A DNA stretch of 35,644 bases from Nitrospirota bacterium (GCA_021791055.1 JAJYXI010000035.1:1-35644), one strand, 5' to 3'; shown: positions 1 through 7,975, numbered from the stretch's first letter. Translations and numbers: made by a program. Notes: generated by a model not told the origin, from the letters alone.

Positions 1-1
1 A

Positions 2-118
2 CCGATGAGTTGCTTCAATAACACTGAAAGCATTGAAAGGATAGTCTATGCTGTTATGAGCCACTTGAATGATACATGGGGAAGAAAACCCTTAAAAGAA
101 TTTACACATAAATCTTGA
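2..118 (+). pseudogene. C-terminal remnant of a probable transposase
   Basis: An open frame enters from the left edge and stops at 116-118. Its last residues (SHLNDTWGRKPLKEF, then THKS) resemble the ends of mutator/IS256-like transposases, which often finish with an NxxW...PL pattern. Only about 38 codons are visible, so whether the gene is whole outside the window cannot be judged. No start or terminal inverted repeat is visible here. The assignment rests on pattern memory alone, and it could also be the end of an unrelated protein. Confidence 0.3.
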
Positions 119-141
119 CACTACCATACCATTATAGGGGG

Positions 142-170
142 TTGACAATCGGCATGTTTTCTGTAATTAT
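142..170 (+). promoter_or_regulatory. Possible sigma-70 promoter for the pil operon
   Basis: A perfect TTGACA (142-147) is followed after 17 bp by AATTAT (165-170), a 4/6 match to the -10 box. Transcription would start near 177, two or three bases before the pilM ATG at 180, and there is no Shine-Dalgarno sequence in front of that ATG. If correct, the pilM message would be nearly leaderless. A weak sigma-54-like string at 150 overlaps this site but has GT instead of GC at -12. Confidence 0.4.
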
Positions 171-179
171 TAACTAAAT

Positions 180-1232
180 ATGTTTAAAAAGAAGAATCCG
201 ATAGGGCTTGATATAGGGTCGGCTTATATAAAGGCCGTCCAGATCAATGATACAAAGTCGGGCTATGAGCTTGCGCTTTTTGGTATGATTCCCATCCAGC
301 CGGGCATTATTGGCGATGGGATGATTGCCGATAAGGTTAAACTGACTGCATCTATTAAAGAACTGTTAAAGAAGGCGGGCATAAAAAGGAACGATGCTGT
401 AATTAGCGTTTCAGGCCACTCATCTGTAATTATAAAGAAGATAACGATACCCCTTATGACCGAGGATGAACTCGGAGCTTCCATCAAATACGAGGCAGAA
501 CAGTATGTGCCTTTCGACATAAACGATGTCGAAATCGATTTTCAAATACTCGGCCCAAGGCCCGAGGAAGAAGGCCAGATGGATGTTGTACTCGTTGCTG
601 TCAAAAAGGCTGTGATAAAGGATTATCGCGATGCTGTTGCACAGGCAGGCCTCGACCCTGTTATTGTGGATGTTGATTCTTTTGCACTCAGTAATATGTA
701 CGAGGTTAATTACGGCATTACCGAAGGAAAAAATATTGCCCTGATCAATGTCGGAGCAAGCACTTCAAACATAAACATACTCCAGAATGGACAGCCTGTA
801 TTCACGAGAGACAGCGCCATAGGCAGCAATCACCACACAGAGGCATTGGAGAGGGAGCTGGGCGTTTCAAGAGAAGATGCCGAGAGACTGAAGATGGGGC
901 GTTCGGTGGAAGGTGTCTCGCCGGGCGATGTCCAGCTTGCCATCAATTCTGCATCCGAAGAGATATACGCAGAGCTGTACAGGTCGTTCGAATACTTCAG
1001 GAGCAGCGTAGGAGAGGAAGATATAGACGGGGTTATCCTGAGCGGAGGAGCTGCTATTATAAAAGGTTTTCCCGAGGCGATGGCAGGCAGGCTCGGCATA
1101 GAGGTGGAGGTTGCAGACCCGTTCAAAAATATAAGAATCCCTGAAAAGCTTGATGCAGCTTATATAAAAGAGATCACTCCTATAGCTGCTGTGGCTGTTG
1201 GGCTCGCATTAAGGCGCGTTGGAGATCGGTAA
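180..1232 (+). CDS. pilM: PilM, type IV pilus inner-membrane assembly ATPase-like protein
   Basis: PilM is the cytoplasmic actin-like protein that binds the N-terminal tail of PilN and anchors the PilNOP alignment complex to the pilus motor. The 350-aa product has the usual length. The first phosphate-binding loop (GLDIGSAYIKAVQ) is near residues 9-21, the second (NVGASTSNINI) near 190-200, and the adenosine motif (ILSGGAAIIKG) near 283-293. The start gives the classic short MFKKKNPIGLDIGS beginning. It is the first gene of pilMNOPQ, and its stop overlaps the pilN start by one base, which indicates translational coupling. Confidence 0.96.
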   Translation: MFKKKNPIGLDIGSAYIKAVQINDTKSGYELALFGMIPIQPGIIGDGMIADKVKLTASIKELLKKAGIKRNDAVISVSGHSSVIIKKITIPLMTEDELGASIKYEAEQYVPFDINDVEIDFQILGPRPEEEGQMDVVLVAVKKAVIKDYRDAVAQAGLDPVIVDVDSFALSNMYEVNYGITEGKNIALINVGASTSNINILQNGQPVFTRDSAIGSNHHTEALERELGVSREDAERLKMGRSVEGVSPGDVQLAINSASEEIYAELYRSFEYFRSSVGEEDIDGVILSGGAAIIKGFPEAMAGRLGIEVEVADPFKNIRIPEKLDAAYIKEITPIAAVAVGLALRRVGDR

Positions 1233-1771
1233 TGATAAGGATAAACCTTTTAGCCGAAAAAAAGAAAAAGAAGATAAAAGGGCCTGCAAGTTTCCTTGTT
1301 ACAATTGGTATTGCCAGCGGTGCAGCGCTTCTTGTAATGGGGCTTATCACATTTGTACTTACATCCATGGCATCTAATCTGAGGAAGCAAAGCGAATCAA
1401 ATAAGGCAAAATTGACCGAGCTGACAAGAAAGATAAATGAGGTAAAGAAATACGAAAAACTGAATAAGGAAATAGAGCAGCGTAATGCCCTTATAGAGAC
1501 GCTCAGAAAAAATCAGGCGGTTCCTGTGAGAATACTGGATAATGTGAGTACAGCCATACCGGAGGGTATATGGCTTGCTTCCATGACATATAGAGACAAT
1601 GGGGTAGCGCTCGAAGGGTATGCATTTACAAACATCGATATTGTTTCTTATGTCGAAAACTTAAAGAAATCGGCAAACCTTACCGATGTATATCTTGAGG
1701 AGTCCAGGCAGGTGGAGGTTGAGAAGGTTCAGGTGTATAGATTCAAGCTCAATTTCAAGGTAAAGGTGTAA
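1232..1771 (+). CDS. pilN: PilN, type IV pilus assembly protein
   Basis: PilN is a bitopic inner-membrane protein. Its short cytoplasmic N-terminus, here beginning MIRINLLAEKKKKK, carries the conserved INLLP-like motif that docks into PilM. A single membrane helix follows at about residues 21-46. The periplasmic part starts with a charged coiled coil (about 48-95) and ends in a small alpha/beta domain that pairs with PilO. The length of 179 aa is typical, and the gene sits between pilM (1-nt overlap) and pilO (7-nt gap). Confidence 0.95.
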   Translation: MIRINLLAEKKKKKIKGPASFLVTIGIASGAALLVMGLITFVLTSMASNLRKQSESNKAKLTELTRKINEVKKYEKLNKEIEQRNALIETLRKNQAVPVRILDNVSTAIPEGIWLASMTYRDNGVALEGYAFTNIDIVSYVENLKKSANLTDVYLEESRQVEVEKVQVYRFKLNFKVKV

Positions 1772-1778
1772 GAGCGAT

Positions 1779-2408
1779 ATGGCGCTAAAACTCGGTTTTG
1801 ATGTCGAGAATCTTCCTCCTGCCAAGAAAAAGCTGCTGCTTGTGCTGCCTCCATTAATTATTGTTGTCCTATTTGTCGTTTTTTTAATAATGCCTGCCTT
1901 TGAAGAGAGAGGAAGATTATCTGCCGAGGTGGACAAGCAGAATAAAGATATAGAAACAGCGCAAAAAAGCGCAGCAAAACTCTCGACATTACTATCTGAA
2001 AATGAAAGACTGAAAGGAAAGCTCTTTGAGCTTCAGATGCAGTTGCCCGAGGAAAAAGAGGTGTCAGGGCTGCTGAAGCAGGTCTCAGAGCTTGGAATAA
2101 AATCGGGGCTGCAGATTGTTTCATGGAAACCCAAGGACAAGACCGTGCATTCAAGCAAGGAGGTATATGAAATCCCTGTCGAGGTTGAGATGCGCGGAAA
2201 TTATCACAGATTCGGACAGTTTTTCAGCAATATAACTAAGCTCAGCAGGATTGTTAATATATCCAATATAAATATAAAAACAGCAGAGCAGAAAAAGGGA
2301 GCAGCAGGATTGAATGTAAGTTTTACAGCCATGACATACTCCTTGCTATCAGATAAAGAAAAGAAAGAGCTGGAAAAGGCTGCAAAGGAAAAAGAGAAGA
2401 AAAAATGA
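1779..2408 (+). CDS. pilO: PilO, type IV pilus assembly protein
   Basis: PilO is the partner of PilN in the periplasmic alignment complex. The 209-aa protein has one membrane helix at about residues 18-42, a coiled coil (about 45-95), and a C-terminal ferredoxin-like domain including the MRGNYHRFGQFFSNI stretch typical of the family. The last 17 residues are almost entirely Lys/Glu/Ala, an unusually charged tail. The stop overlaps the pilP start by four bases (ATGA). Confidence 0.95.
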   Translation: MALKLGFDVENLPPAKKKLLLVLPPLIIVVLFVVFLIMPAFEERGRLSAEVDKQNKDIETAQKSAAKLSTLLSENERLKGKLFELQMQLPEEKEVSGLLKQVSELGIKSGLQIVSWKPKDKTVHSSKEVYEIPVEVEMRGNYHRFGQFFSNITKLSRIVNISNINIKTAEQKKGAAGLNVSFTAMTYSLLSDKEKKELEKAAKEKEKKK

Positions 2409-2848
2409 AGAAGAGACTTGTATTAATACTTTCGATTCTATGCATCGTTTCCATTATCGGCGCTATTGTTGCCTTTGCAGAAGAAACAACGAAGACCTCT
2501 ACTGCTTATGAATATACTGCCGGCGCAAAGAGAGATCCATTTATCCCGCTTATTATTAAGGCAGATACCAAGCCGCAAAAAGGACTTATACCTATTGAAA
2601 GCTATGAGGTTTCGGAGTTTAAGCTTATAGCAATACTGTGGGACAAGACAAAATATTATGCGGTCATTACACTGCCGGACGGCAAGTCTTATACTATTAG
2701 AGAAGGCATGAAGCTGGGTCTGTATGGGGGAAAGGCATACAAGATAACAAAGGATTCTGTTATTATCAGAGAACAAGTCAGAGACTATAAAGGTGCCCTG
2801 AGTCCAAAGGACACTATTTTAAAGCTCCGCAGGGAGGAAGAAGGATGA
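2405..2848 (+). CDS. pilP: PilP, type IV pilus assembly protein
   Basis: PilP links the inner-membrane PilNO complex to the N-terminal domains of the PilQ secretin. The 147-aa protein has an N-terminal hydrophobic export signal (about 4-25), a flexible linker, and the RDPFIPL motif seen in PilP/GspC-type proteins. A small beta domain follows (about 70-147). Many PilPs are lipoproteins, but no convincing lipobox is visible: Cys13 is inside the hydrophobic run without the usual small residue before it. It is translationally coupled on both sides (4-nt overlaps). Confidence 0.9.
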   Translation: MKKRLVLILSILCIVSIIGAIVAFAEETTKTSTAYEYTAGAKRDPFIPLIIKADTKPQKGLIPIESYEVSEFKLIAILWDKTKYYAVITLPDGKSYTIREGMKLGLYGGKAYKITKDSVIIREQVRDYKGALSPKDTILKLRREEEG

Positions 2849-4911
2849 GAAATTTTGTATTATTTACTGTTTGCTGTCTACTATTTACTTATGGGACGGC
2901 GGATGCCAAAGAGGTTAAGGATTCAGGCGCTAATCAAATCACAGATATAGAAGTGCTGGATAATACTGTGAAGATTAAAATCAGCGGGCCTATAAAATAT
3001 AAGGTATCCAGTCCTGCCGACCCGTTCAGAGCTACGGTTGCTATAGAAGGGGTGGGCCTTGGAAAATTCAGAGATAAGATATACTCGCATCAGGCAGGCA
3101 TAACGGAAATAATACTTAAACAGATAGAGACTCCTGTTATCACATCGTATCTGGATATTCTTTTGCAATCCCCTTCCAGCATTAAGCCTGAGATAAAGGG
3201 AGATACACTCATTCTTCATATAGAATCTCAGGCTGGAACTGTAAAGCAGGATATTACAGACAAGGGTCTGCCGGATAAGAAAATGCCGGATGCAGAAAGT
3301 GAAGCAGCAAAGGAAATCAATGCAGCGGTCTTTGATAAGACCGATGAAGGTATTGAACTGGTCATAAAGGGTGATGGGGTAATGCCTGAGCCTGCGGTGT
3401 TCGAGCTTGACGGAAAGATTATTATAGACATCCCTGATGTGGTGATGAAGGCATCCCTGCCGTCCAGTATACCGTCTCCTGTTAAAGACCTTAAGTATAA
3501 GGCTGAGAAGGGGAATATAAGGTTTATACTGGATATTGAGGGGAAGGCTGATACCGAAGTAGTTGCGATGGAGGATGAAATAATAGTTGATATTGCTTTT
3601 AAAGATAGAAAAATTGATTCGGCAAAAAGGGACGATATTCAGAAAGCCCCAAACTCCAAACTCCAAACTCAAAACTCTAAACTGGTTTCTCTTGATTTTC
3701 AGGATGCCGACATAGTACCGATCCTGAGGCTTCTGGGCGATGTAAGCGGATACAATATCGTTATCCATCCCGATGTGAAGGGAAAGATTACAATGAAGCT
3801 CATGAATGTGCCTTGGGAACAGGCTCTGGATATGATATTAAAAACCTTCACCCTTGAGAAAGTTGTGGAAGGAAATGTCATAAGGATTGCGACATTAAAG
3901 GCATTTCAGGAGGAGAAGAAGGCTGTTGCCGATACAAAAGAGGTTTTCGGCAAGGCAGAGGATATCGAGACAAAAATCTTCACATTGGGCTATGCAGATG
4001 CGGATAAAATCAGGGAATCAATTGATAAGGCAAAACTTTTGACACCCAGAGGGAGTATCAGCATTGATGCAAGGACTCGTTCTTTGATAATTAAGGATAT
4101 TCCATCGAGCCTTGATCAAATTCAACGGCTTGTAAAAACTCTTGATAAACAGACCCCACAGGTTCTTATCGAGGCGCGAATTGTAGAAATGAATAGTAAC
4201 TTCACAAAGGATATTGGTGTGCAATGGGGTGGTCAATACCGCCCCAGAATGGGGGATGATAATACTGCTTTTCGAGGAGGACTCGGTACCACTATAACGG
4301 GAGGGCAAGGTACAGGAGTTGGACTTGTTAATTTGCCAATATCGGGGGCATTGACACAGACGAGTGCTGTGACAATAGGTTATTTAAATGCTGCTCAAAC
4401 CTTCGGTTTGGATTTAAGGCTTTTGGCTGCTGAAACTGTTGGTAAGGCGAATATTATATCAAGTCCTAAAGTTATGACTGTTGAAAATGAAAAAGCAGAA
4501 ATAACGCATGGAACTCAAATCCCAGTTGTTACGCCTGGTACAGCCAATACCCCACCTACTGTTACTTACAAGGATGCGAACTTGAAACTTGTGGTTACTC
4601 CGAGTATAACTCCTGATGACTCAATTTTTTTAAATATAGAGGTAACTAATGATGTGCCTGATTTTACAAAGGCAATTCAGGGTAATGTCCCCATAGATAA
4701 AAGAGAAGCAAAAAACAAGGTTCTTGTAAAAAACGGTGAAACGGTTGTTATAGGTGGAATTTTGAGAACGAGAAAAGATGAGGGTGAAGATAGAGTTCCG
4801 GGACTCCATAAGATACCTATTTTAGGATGGCTCTTTAAAAGAGAATTAAAAAAGACAGAGTCGCAGGAATTGCTTATTTTTATAACTCCGAGGATTGTAA
4901 AACAGCAGTAA
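2845..4911 (+). CDS. pilQ: PilQ, type IV pilus outer-membrane secretin
   Basis: PilQ forms the outer-membrane ring through which the pilus passes. The 688-aa precursor has a signal peptide (about 1-22) and two AMIN peptidoglycan-binding domains (about 31-125 and 160-250). A low-complexity linker made by a heptamer repeat follows (about 269-280), then an STN/N0 domain (about 283-345), a secretin N domain (about 375-440) and the secretin barrel (about 530-688). The barrel carries the signature GLHKIPILGWLFK and ends in LLIFITPRIV. The repeat linker is unusual (see findings). It ends 10 bp from a convergent gene with no obvious terminator. Confidence 0.96.
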   Translation: MRNFVLFTVCCLLFTYGTADAKEVKDSGANQITDIEVLDNTVKIKISGPIKYKVSSPADPFRATVAIEGVGLGKFRDKIYSHQAGITEIILKQIETPVITSYLDILLQSPSSIKPEIKGDTLILHIESQAGTVKQDITDKGLPDKKMPDAESEAAKEINAAVFDKTDEGIELVIKGDGVMPEPAVFELDGKIIIDIPDVVMKASLPSSIPSPVKDLKYKAEKGNIRFILDIEGKADTEVVAMEDEIIVDIAFKDRKIDSAKRDDIQKAPNSKLQTQNSKLVSLDFQDADIVPILRLLGDVSGYNIVIHPDVKGKITMKLMNVPWEQALDMILKTFTLEKVVEGNVIRIATLKAFQEEKKAVADTKEVFGKAEDIETKIFTLGYADADKIRESIDKAKLLTPRGSISIDARTRSLIIKDIPSSLDQIQRLVKTLDKQTPQVLIEARIVEMNSNFTKDIGVQWGGQYRPRMGDDNTAFRGGLGTTITGGQGTGVGLVNLPISGALTQTSAVTIGYLNAAQTFGLDLRLLAAETVGKANIISSPKVMTVENEKAEITHGTQIPVVTPGTANTPPTVTYKDANLKLVVTPSITPDDSIFLNIEVTNDVPDFTKAIQGNVPIDKREAKNKVLVKNGETVVIGGILRTRKDEGEDRVPGLHKIPILGWLFKRELKKTESQELLIFITPRIVKQQ
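3649..3683 (+). repeat. Five tandem 7-nt units inside pilQ
   Basis: Units 1-3 are exactly CCAAACT (3649-3655, 3656-3662, 3663-3669), unit 4 is CAAAACT and unit 5 is CTAAACT. They encode the odd linker peptide PNSKLQTQNSKL between the AMIN and secretin parts. Seven is not a multiple of three, so gain or loss of one unit would shift the frame of pilQ. Confidence 0.9.
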
Positions 4912-4921
4912 GTAAATTATT

Positions 4922-5161
4922 TCAGGTTTCCCATATATTGTACTTGTCTATCAGCCTGATACCTGTGAAATAACAGCATAGCTCGTTGTTGATGTCGTTG
5001 ATAAATGAGCGTTCCTTGCCGTCCTGAAAGGCAATTCTTACAAAACAGAAGCCTCCGGGCAGGTCCGAATGCTTTTCTTCAACAACCTCTCCGACTCCCC
5101 ACGAAAAGTATCTCAGGTGCTTTACCTTATCTCCAACCTTTAAATATAATCTCTGCTTCAT
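4922..5161 (-). CDS. Small DUF3553-like protein
   Basis: A 79-aa protein starting MKQRLYLKVGDKVKHLRYFS and continuing GVGEVV. The pattern of a GDxVxHxxxGxGxV beta-turn followed by an FxDG strand matches the DUF3553 / CarD-like small SH3-type fold, often found as a stand-alone domain or at the end of UvrD-type helicases. No catalytic residues are expected, and nucleic-acid or protein binding is the likely role. It lies 18 bp downstream of the tonB-like gene on the same strand, so the two are probably co-transcribed, and it converges on pilQ. Confidence 0.7.
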   Translation of the reverse strand: MKQRLYLKVGDKVKHLRYFSWGVGEVVEEKHSDLPGGFCFVRIAFQDGKERSFINDINNELCCYFTGIRLIDKYNIWET

Positions 5162-5179
5162 ATAAATATTATAACAGAC

Positions 5180-6001
5180 TTACCTGATATAGACCCCGGA
5201 CAGAGAGTAAACAAAATGCCCTGTAATGGTGAGCCCGTCCTTTCCCCATTCCTCCGGGAGCGGCCAGTAAGGCTCGGCATTCTTTAATGCCTTGATTGCT
5301 GCGTCGTCGAGGCTTTTATGTCCTGAGGTCCTGACCAGCTCAACAGCCCCTAACTTCCCGTTCTTTTTGATGGTAAACTTTATATACAGGTCGCCGTGCA
5401 GCCCTTTCTCGGCAGCATCCGATGGATATTTCCACATGCCTTCTATTTTTTCCTTCAGCCTCTGCATGTAACCGTAGTATTTGAACTCTTGCGTGTCAAA
5501 GGTGATGCCGTTATCGGCTTTTGTTTCCTCCTTCCCTTTTTGTGCGAGTTTGCCTATAACATCCTTGTCAAAAAGTTTTTCCCGGAATGTCTTAGGTGCA
5601 GGCTTTTCGGATGTGCCCTGTCTGTTTCCGCTCGGGGAAGATAGTTCACCTTTTCCCTCTCTGCCTGTAACATCCTTTGGCGGCATGTCCTTGGCAGCAG
5701 AGTCCGTATCGGCACTTTCCGGCGGTCTTTGCCCGGTTGACCGTCTGGATGGAGCAGCAGAAAGGTCTTTAGGAGGAGGAATATCCTTAGGCAGTTTTGG
5801 CATTCTTGAAGTTCTCTCTCTTTTCGGCGCTTCCGACAATTTTGGCGGTCTCGATGTCTTCTCTTTCCGCAATTCGTCGGGTGTGATAATCCTTGCAACA
5901 AAAGGAGGCTTCTCCTTCTCCTTTTGTTCTTTAACAAGGAAAAAGGCTAATAGCAGCGCTAAAACATGGAGTATGAGCGAATAAATTAAAGCTTTTTTCA
6001 A
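5180..6001 (-). CDS. TonB-family energy transducer protein
   Basis: TonB proteins pass the proton-motive force from ExbBD to outer-membrane receptors. The 273-aa product has one N-terminal membrane helix (about residues 4-23) and a long Pro/Lys/Ser-rich periplasmic stretch (about 30-150). The C-terminal TonB domain (about 172-273) has the YPSDAAEKGLHGDLYIKF and DDAAIKALKNA features typical of the fold. No exbB/exbD is adjacent. It could instead be a TonB-like gliding or pilus accessory protein, but the domain itself is clear. It is divergent from the response regulator at 6060, with 58 bp between the starts. Confidence 0.85.
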   Translation of the reverse strand: MKKALIYSLILHVLALLLAFFLVKEQKEKEKPPFVARIITPDELRKEKTSRPPKLSEAPKRERTSRMPKLPKDIPPPKDLSAAPSRRSTGQRPPESADTDSAAKDMPPKDVTGREGKGELSSPSGNRQGTSEKPAPKTFREKLFDKDVIGKLAQKGKEETKADNGITFDTQEFKYYGYMQRLKEKIEGMWKYPSDAAEKGLHGDLYIKFTIKKNGKLGAVELVRTSGHKSLDDAAIKALKNAEPYWPLPEEWGKDGLTITGHFVYSLSGVYIR

Positions 6002-6023
6002 GATATTTTATTTTAACATAGCC

Positions 6024-6032
6024 TGCTATAAT
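6024..6032 (+). promoter_or_regulatory. Extended -10 promoter element for the REC-AraC regulator
   Basis: TGCTATAAT is a perfect extended -10 (TGn plus TATAAT at 6027-6032). Its poor -35 is compatible with extended -10 use. Transcription would start near 6039, 21 bp before the ATG at 6060, which is preceded by the ribosome site GGGAGAAG. Confidence 0.55.
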
Positions 6033-6059
6033 TGAAATAAAGAGGCAAATTGGGAGAAG

Positions 6060-6785
6060 ATGATGAGGAAGACTATTCTCTTGGTAGAAGATGATGTGGT
6101 GGTAATCGATATTATAAAAGTTTTTCTCGAAGGAAAATATAATGTAGTAATAGCATCAAACTACTGCAGTGCTCTTAAGCAGCTCAAAAGCCGCATAGAC
6201 CTTGCAATTATAGACTACAAACTGCCTGACATCAATGGACTTGATATATTGAAAGCAATCAGGAAGGTAAAACCGGCATTGCCTGCAATAATGATAACGG
6301 CCTACAGCAGCGAGGATCTAATAATAGAGGCGCTCAGAACAGGTGTAGCAGATTACATAAAGAAGCCGTTCAGCCCTACATATCTTATGATGAAAATATC
6401 GGAGATACTCGGGGAAAAGGAAGACATCGGACATTTTAGAAATGTAGGCAGCATGGATGAATTTATAGCGAATGGCATAGCGGCATATATAGAAGGAAAA
6501 TATATGGACGACCTGATACTTGACAAACTCGCAAAAATGGCAGGCATGAACAAATATAAATTCTCCAAAATATTCAGAGAAAGGATTGGGCAGAGCTTTC
6601 CATCGTATCTGAACAGTATCAGGGTCAGAAGTGCTGCTGAATTGCTCAGAAACTCCGATTTGAGCATTACAGAAATAGCCCATTTTGTCGGGTATAAAAG
6701 CATTGTCCATTTTGAGAGGGTGTTCAGATCACGATATGGCTTATCACCAAGGGAATATCGAAGTAAAGAAAGGCAGAAAAAGTAG
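6060..6785 (+). CDS. Response regulator with REC and AraC-type DNA-binding domains
   Basis: The 241-aa protein has an intact receiver domain (about 3-120) with acidic pair D11/D12, phospho-acceptor D52 in IIDYKLPDINGL, the conserved ITAYSS threonine segment and the DYIKKPF lysine. A linker leads to an AraC/XylS double helix-turn-helix (about 140-238), with the C-terminal signature HFxRVFRxxYGxSPxEYR visible as HFERVFRSRYGLSPREYR. No histidine kinase is next to it, so it is an orphan here. It precedes a LuxR-type regulator gene whose upstream region has two direct repeats spaced for an AraC-type protein, so it may control that gene. Confidence 0.92.
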   Translation: MMRKTILLVEDDVVVIDIIKVFLEGKYNVVIASNYCSALKQLKSRIDLAIIDYKLPDINGLDILKAIRKVKPALPAIMITAYSSEDLIIEALRTGVADYIKKPFSPTYLMMKISEILGEKEDIGHFRNVGSMDEFIANGIAAYIEGKYMDDLILDKLAKMAGMNKYKFSKIFRERIGQSFPSYLNSIRVRSAAELLRNSDLSITEIAHFVGYKSIVHFERVFRSRYGLSPREYRSKERQKK

Positions 6786-6814
6786 CCTGGCTTTCATCGC
6801 ATCCAAACAGTCAA

Positions 6815-6845
6815 CAAAAAATGTTTAATAAAAACCAAAAAATGT
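6815..6845 (+). promoter_or_regulatory. Two 10-bp direct repeats, possible AraC-type operator
   Basis: CAAAAAATGT occurs at 6815-6824 and again at 6836-6845. The repeat period is 21 bp (two helical turns), the spacing used by AraC-family half-sites. The second copy lies 51 bp upstream of the -35 box of the following gene. Binding by the REC-AraC protein encoded just upstream is inference. Confidence 0.35.
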
Positions 6846-6896
6846 GTAGAAACTTTTTCTAATTTGAGGGACAATAAAATGAAAGTGTAAAAAATC

Positions 6897-6925
6897 TTGA
6901 CAGATACAACCTTTGGTGGTATTAA
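6897..6925 (+). promoter_or_regulatory. Probable sigma-70 promoter for the LuxR-type gene
   Basis: TTGACA at 6897-6902, 17-bp spacer, TATTAA at 6920-6925 (4/6 match). Expected start is near 6932, giving a leader of about 20 nt that contains GGAGG and GGGAG upstream of the ATG at 6953. Confidence 0.55.
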
Positions 6926-6952
6926 TTTTTATGGGGAGGACGGGAGAGATGA

Positions 6953-7558
6953 ATGAACATACTTATTAAATTGAGCAGCCGTCTTATCTGTGAGTTATTG
7001 TATGATCTTCTGAAAAAAGAACAGAACGAATGCCTGATGTCCGTAGCTACCAATAAAGACATTACTGATAATTTCAGGCCGGACTTGATTCTTGTAGATT
7101 TTAAAAACATAAACCATGAACTATTTTCTCAATGGCCTGATGCAAAGGTTGTCCTTATAGACACGGGCTTAAGACAGGAGGATATAGTCAACGCCCTTCT
7201 CTCTCATAAGATAGCAGGGGTAATATCCACACATACAGACATAAGCCTGTTTATGAAGGCCCTGAAGGTTATCCATGAAGGCCAGATATGGATTGATAAC
7301 GGCAATATCAAGGCGCTTCTCAGCAGCGCAGGACTCCTATCGAGGATTGGAAAGAGTGAGAGTGTAAGCAGCAGGGAGAAAGAGATTATAGACCTCATAT
7401 GTCAGGGCTGCACGAACAAGGAGATAGCCTCCAGACTTTCTTTGAGCGAACAGACTGTCAAGGCGCATTTGAGCCGCATTTTCAGAAAATTCAATGTCTC
7501 CAGCCGCTCTCAACTCGTGGCGCTTGTTGCGAGAGGTTGCAACGAGTGCCACGAGTGA
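6953..7558 (+). CDS. LuxR/CsgD-like regulator with degenerate receiver domain
   Basis: The 201-aa protein ends in a clear LuxR/GerE helix-turn-helix (about 138-195), seen in SSREKEIIDLICQGCTNKEI and LSEQTVKAHLSRIFRKF. The N-terminal half folds like a receiver (strands ILVDF, VVLID, AGVIS) but lacks the acidic pair, and the segment around its single Asp is not a normal phosphorylation site. That layout, plus the GQIW motif near residue 107, resembles the CsgD/VpsT group that controls curli and exopolysaccharide and in part binds c-di-GMP. Neighbouring amyloid and BcsA-like genes make a biofilm role attractive. Function is inference; the HTH is certain. Confidence 0.85.
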   Translation: MNILIKLSSRLICELLYDLLKKEQNECLMSVATNKDITDNFRPDLILVDFKNINHELFSQWPDAKVVLIDTGLRQEDIVNALLSHKIAGVISTHTDISLFMKALKVIHEGQIWIDNGNIKALLSSAGLLSRIGKSESVSSREKEIIDLICQGCTNKEIASRLSLSEQTVKAHLSRIFRKFNVSSRSQLVALVARGCNECHE

Positions 7559-7645
7559 GGGCAGATAGGCATCTGAAGTATTTTAAGCTTTATATTAAAC
7601 TTTAGTTTTAACCTTTTATACTTCTTTCAAATATACCTCTGAGTG

Positions 7646-7675
7646 ATTGACTTTATCTGTATTCTCTGAGAAAAT
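7646..7675 (+). promoter_or_regulatory. Promoter-like element shared with 8097
   Basis: ATTGACTTTATCTG (7646-7659) is repeated exactly at 8097-8110 in front of the sigma-54 activator gene. It contains a -35-like TTGACT (7647-7652). The -10 at this copy is poor (GAAAAT at 7670-7675). It probably drives the STAS-like gene. Confidence 0.35.
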
Positions 7676-7735
7676 TTAAAAATATTGCACTTAAACCTAT
7701 GTATAAACTTTCCAAAAAAAGAAAGGATGGAGAAA

Positions 7736-7975
7736 ATGTTGAACTTCATGTTTGATAAATCAGATGGATTGGGTCTGCTGACCTTTGATGGTGAATTGAC
7801 CGCGGAGTATGCCGAGCATGTAGTGGTCAATTTAGATAAAGTGACAAGGATAGATCTCATCTGTATCCAACTGCTCCGCCTGGCTTACGAAAAGTCAAAG
7901 AGATTAAAGAAGTGGCTGACATTAATATGTACACACCCGGAAACCTATGAACAACTGAAGGTTGCGGTAGCATAG
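7736..7975 (+). CDS. Short, degenerate STAS-like (anti-anti-sigma) protein
   Basis: The 79-aa product begins MLNFMFDKSDGLGLLTFDGE and contains a strand-helix pattern (VVVNLDKVTRIDLICIQLL) matching the core of STAS domains such as SpoIIAA. Two things are off. The Asp-Ser pair that carries the phosphorylated serine is D-L, and the segment between the TAEYAEH helix start and the central strand is about 20 residues shorter than normal. The start at 7736 is preferred because AGGATGGAG lies just upstream; ATGs at 7685 and 7727 are in frame but lack spaced ribosome sites. It may bind partners without phospho-control or may be decaying. Confidence 0.6.
   Translation: MLNFMFDKSDGLGLLTFDGELTAEYAEHVVVNLDKVTRIDLICIQLLRLAYEKSKRLKKWLTLICTHPETYEQLKVAVA

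Noticed and set aside
150-165. Sigma-54-like string upstream of pilM, with TTTACAC at 101
   Set aside because: The -12 dinucleotide is GT, spacing to TTTACAC is 49 bp rather than 58-59, and the TTTACAC lies inside the transposase remnant coding frame.
5396-5984. Plus-strand open frames opposite the TonB-like gene
   Set aside because: Low-complexity Ser/Phe/Gly products arise from the Pro/Lys-rich TonB linker on the other strand.
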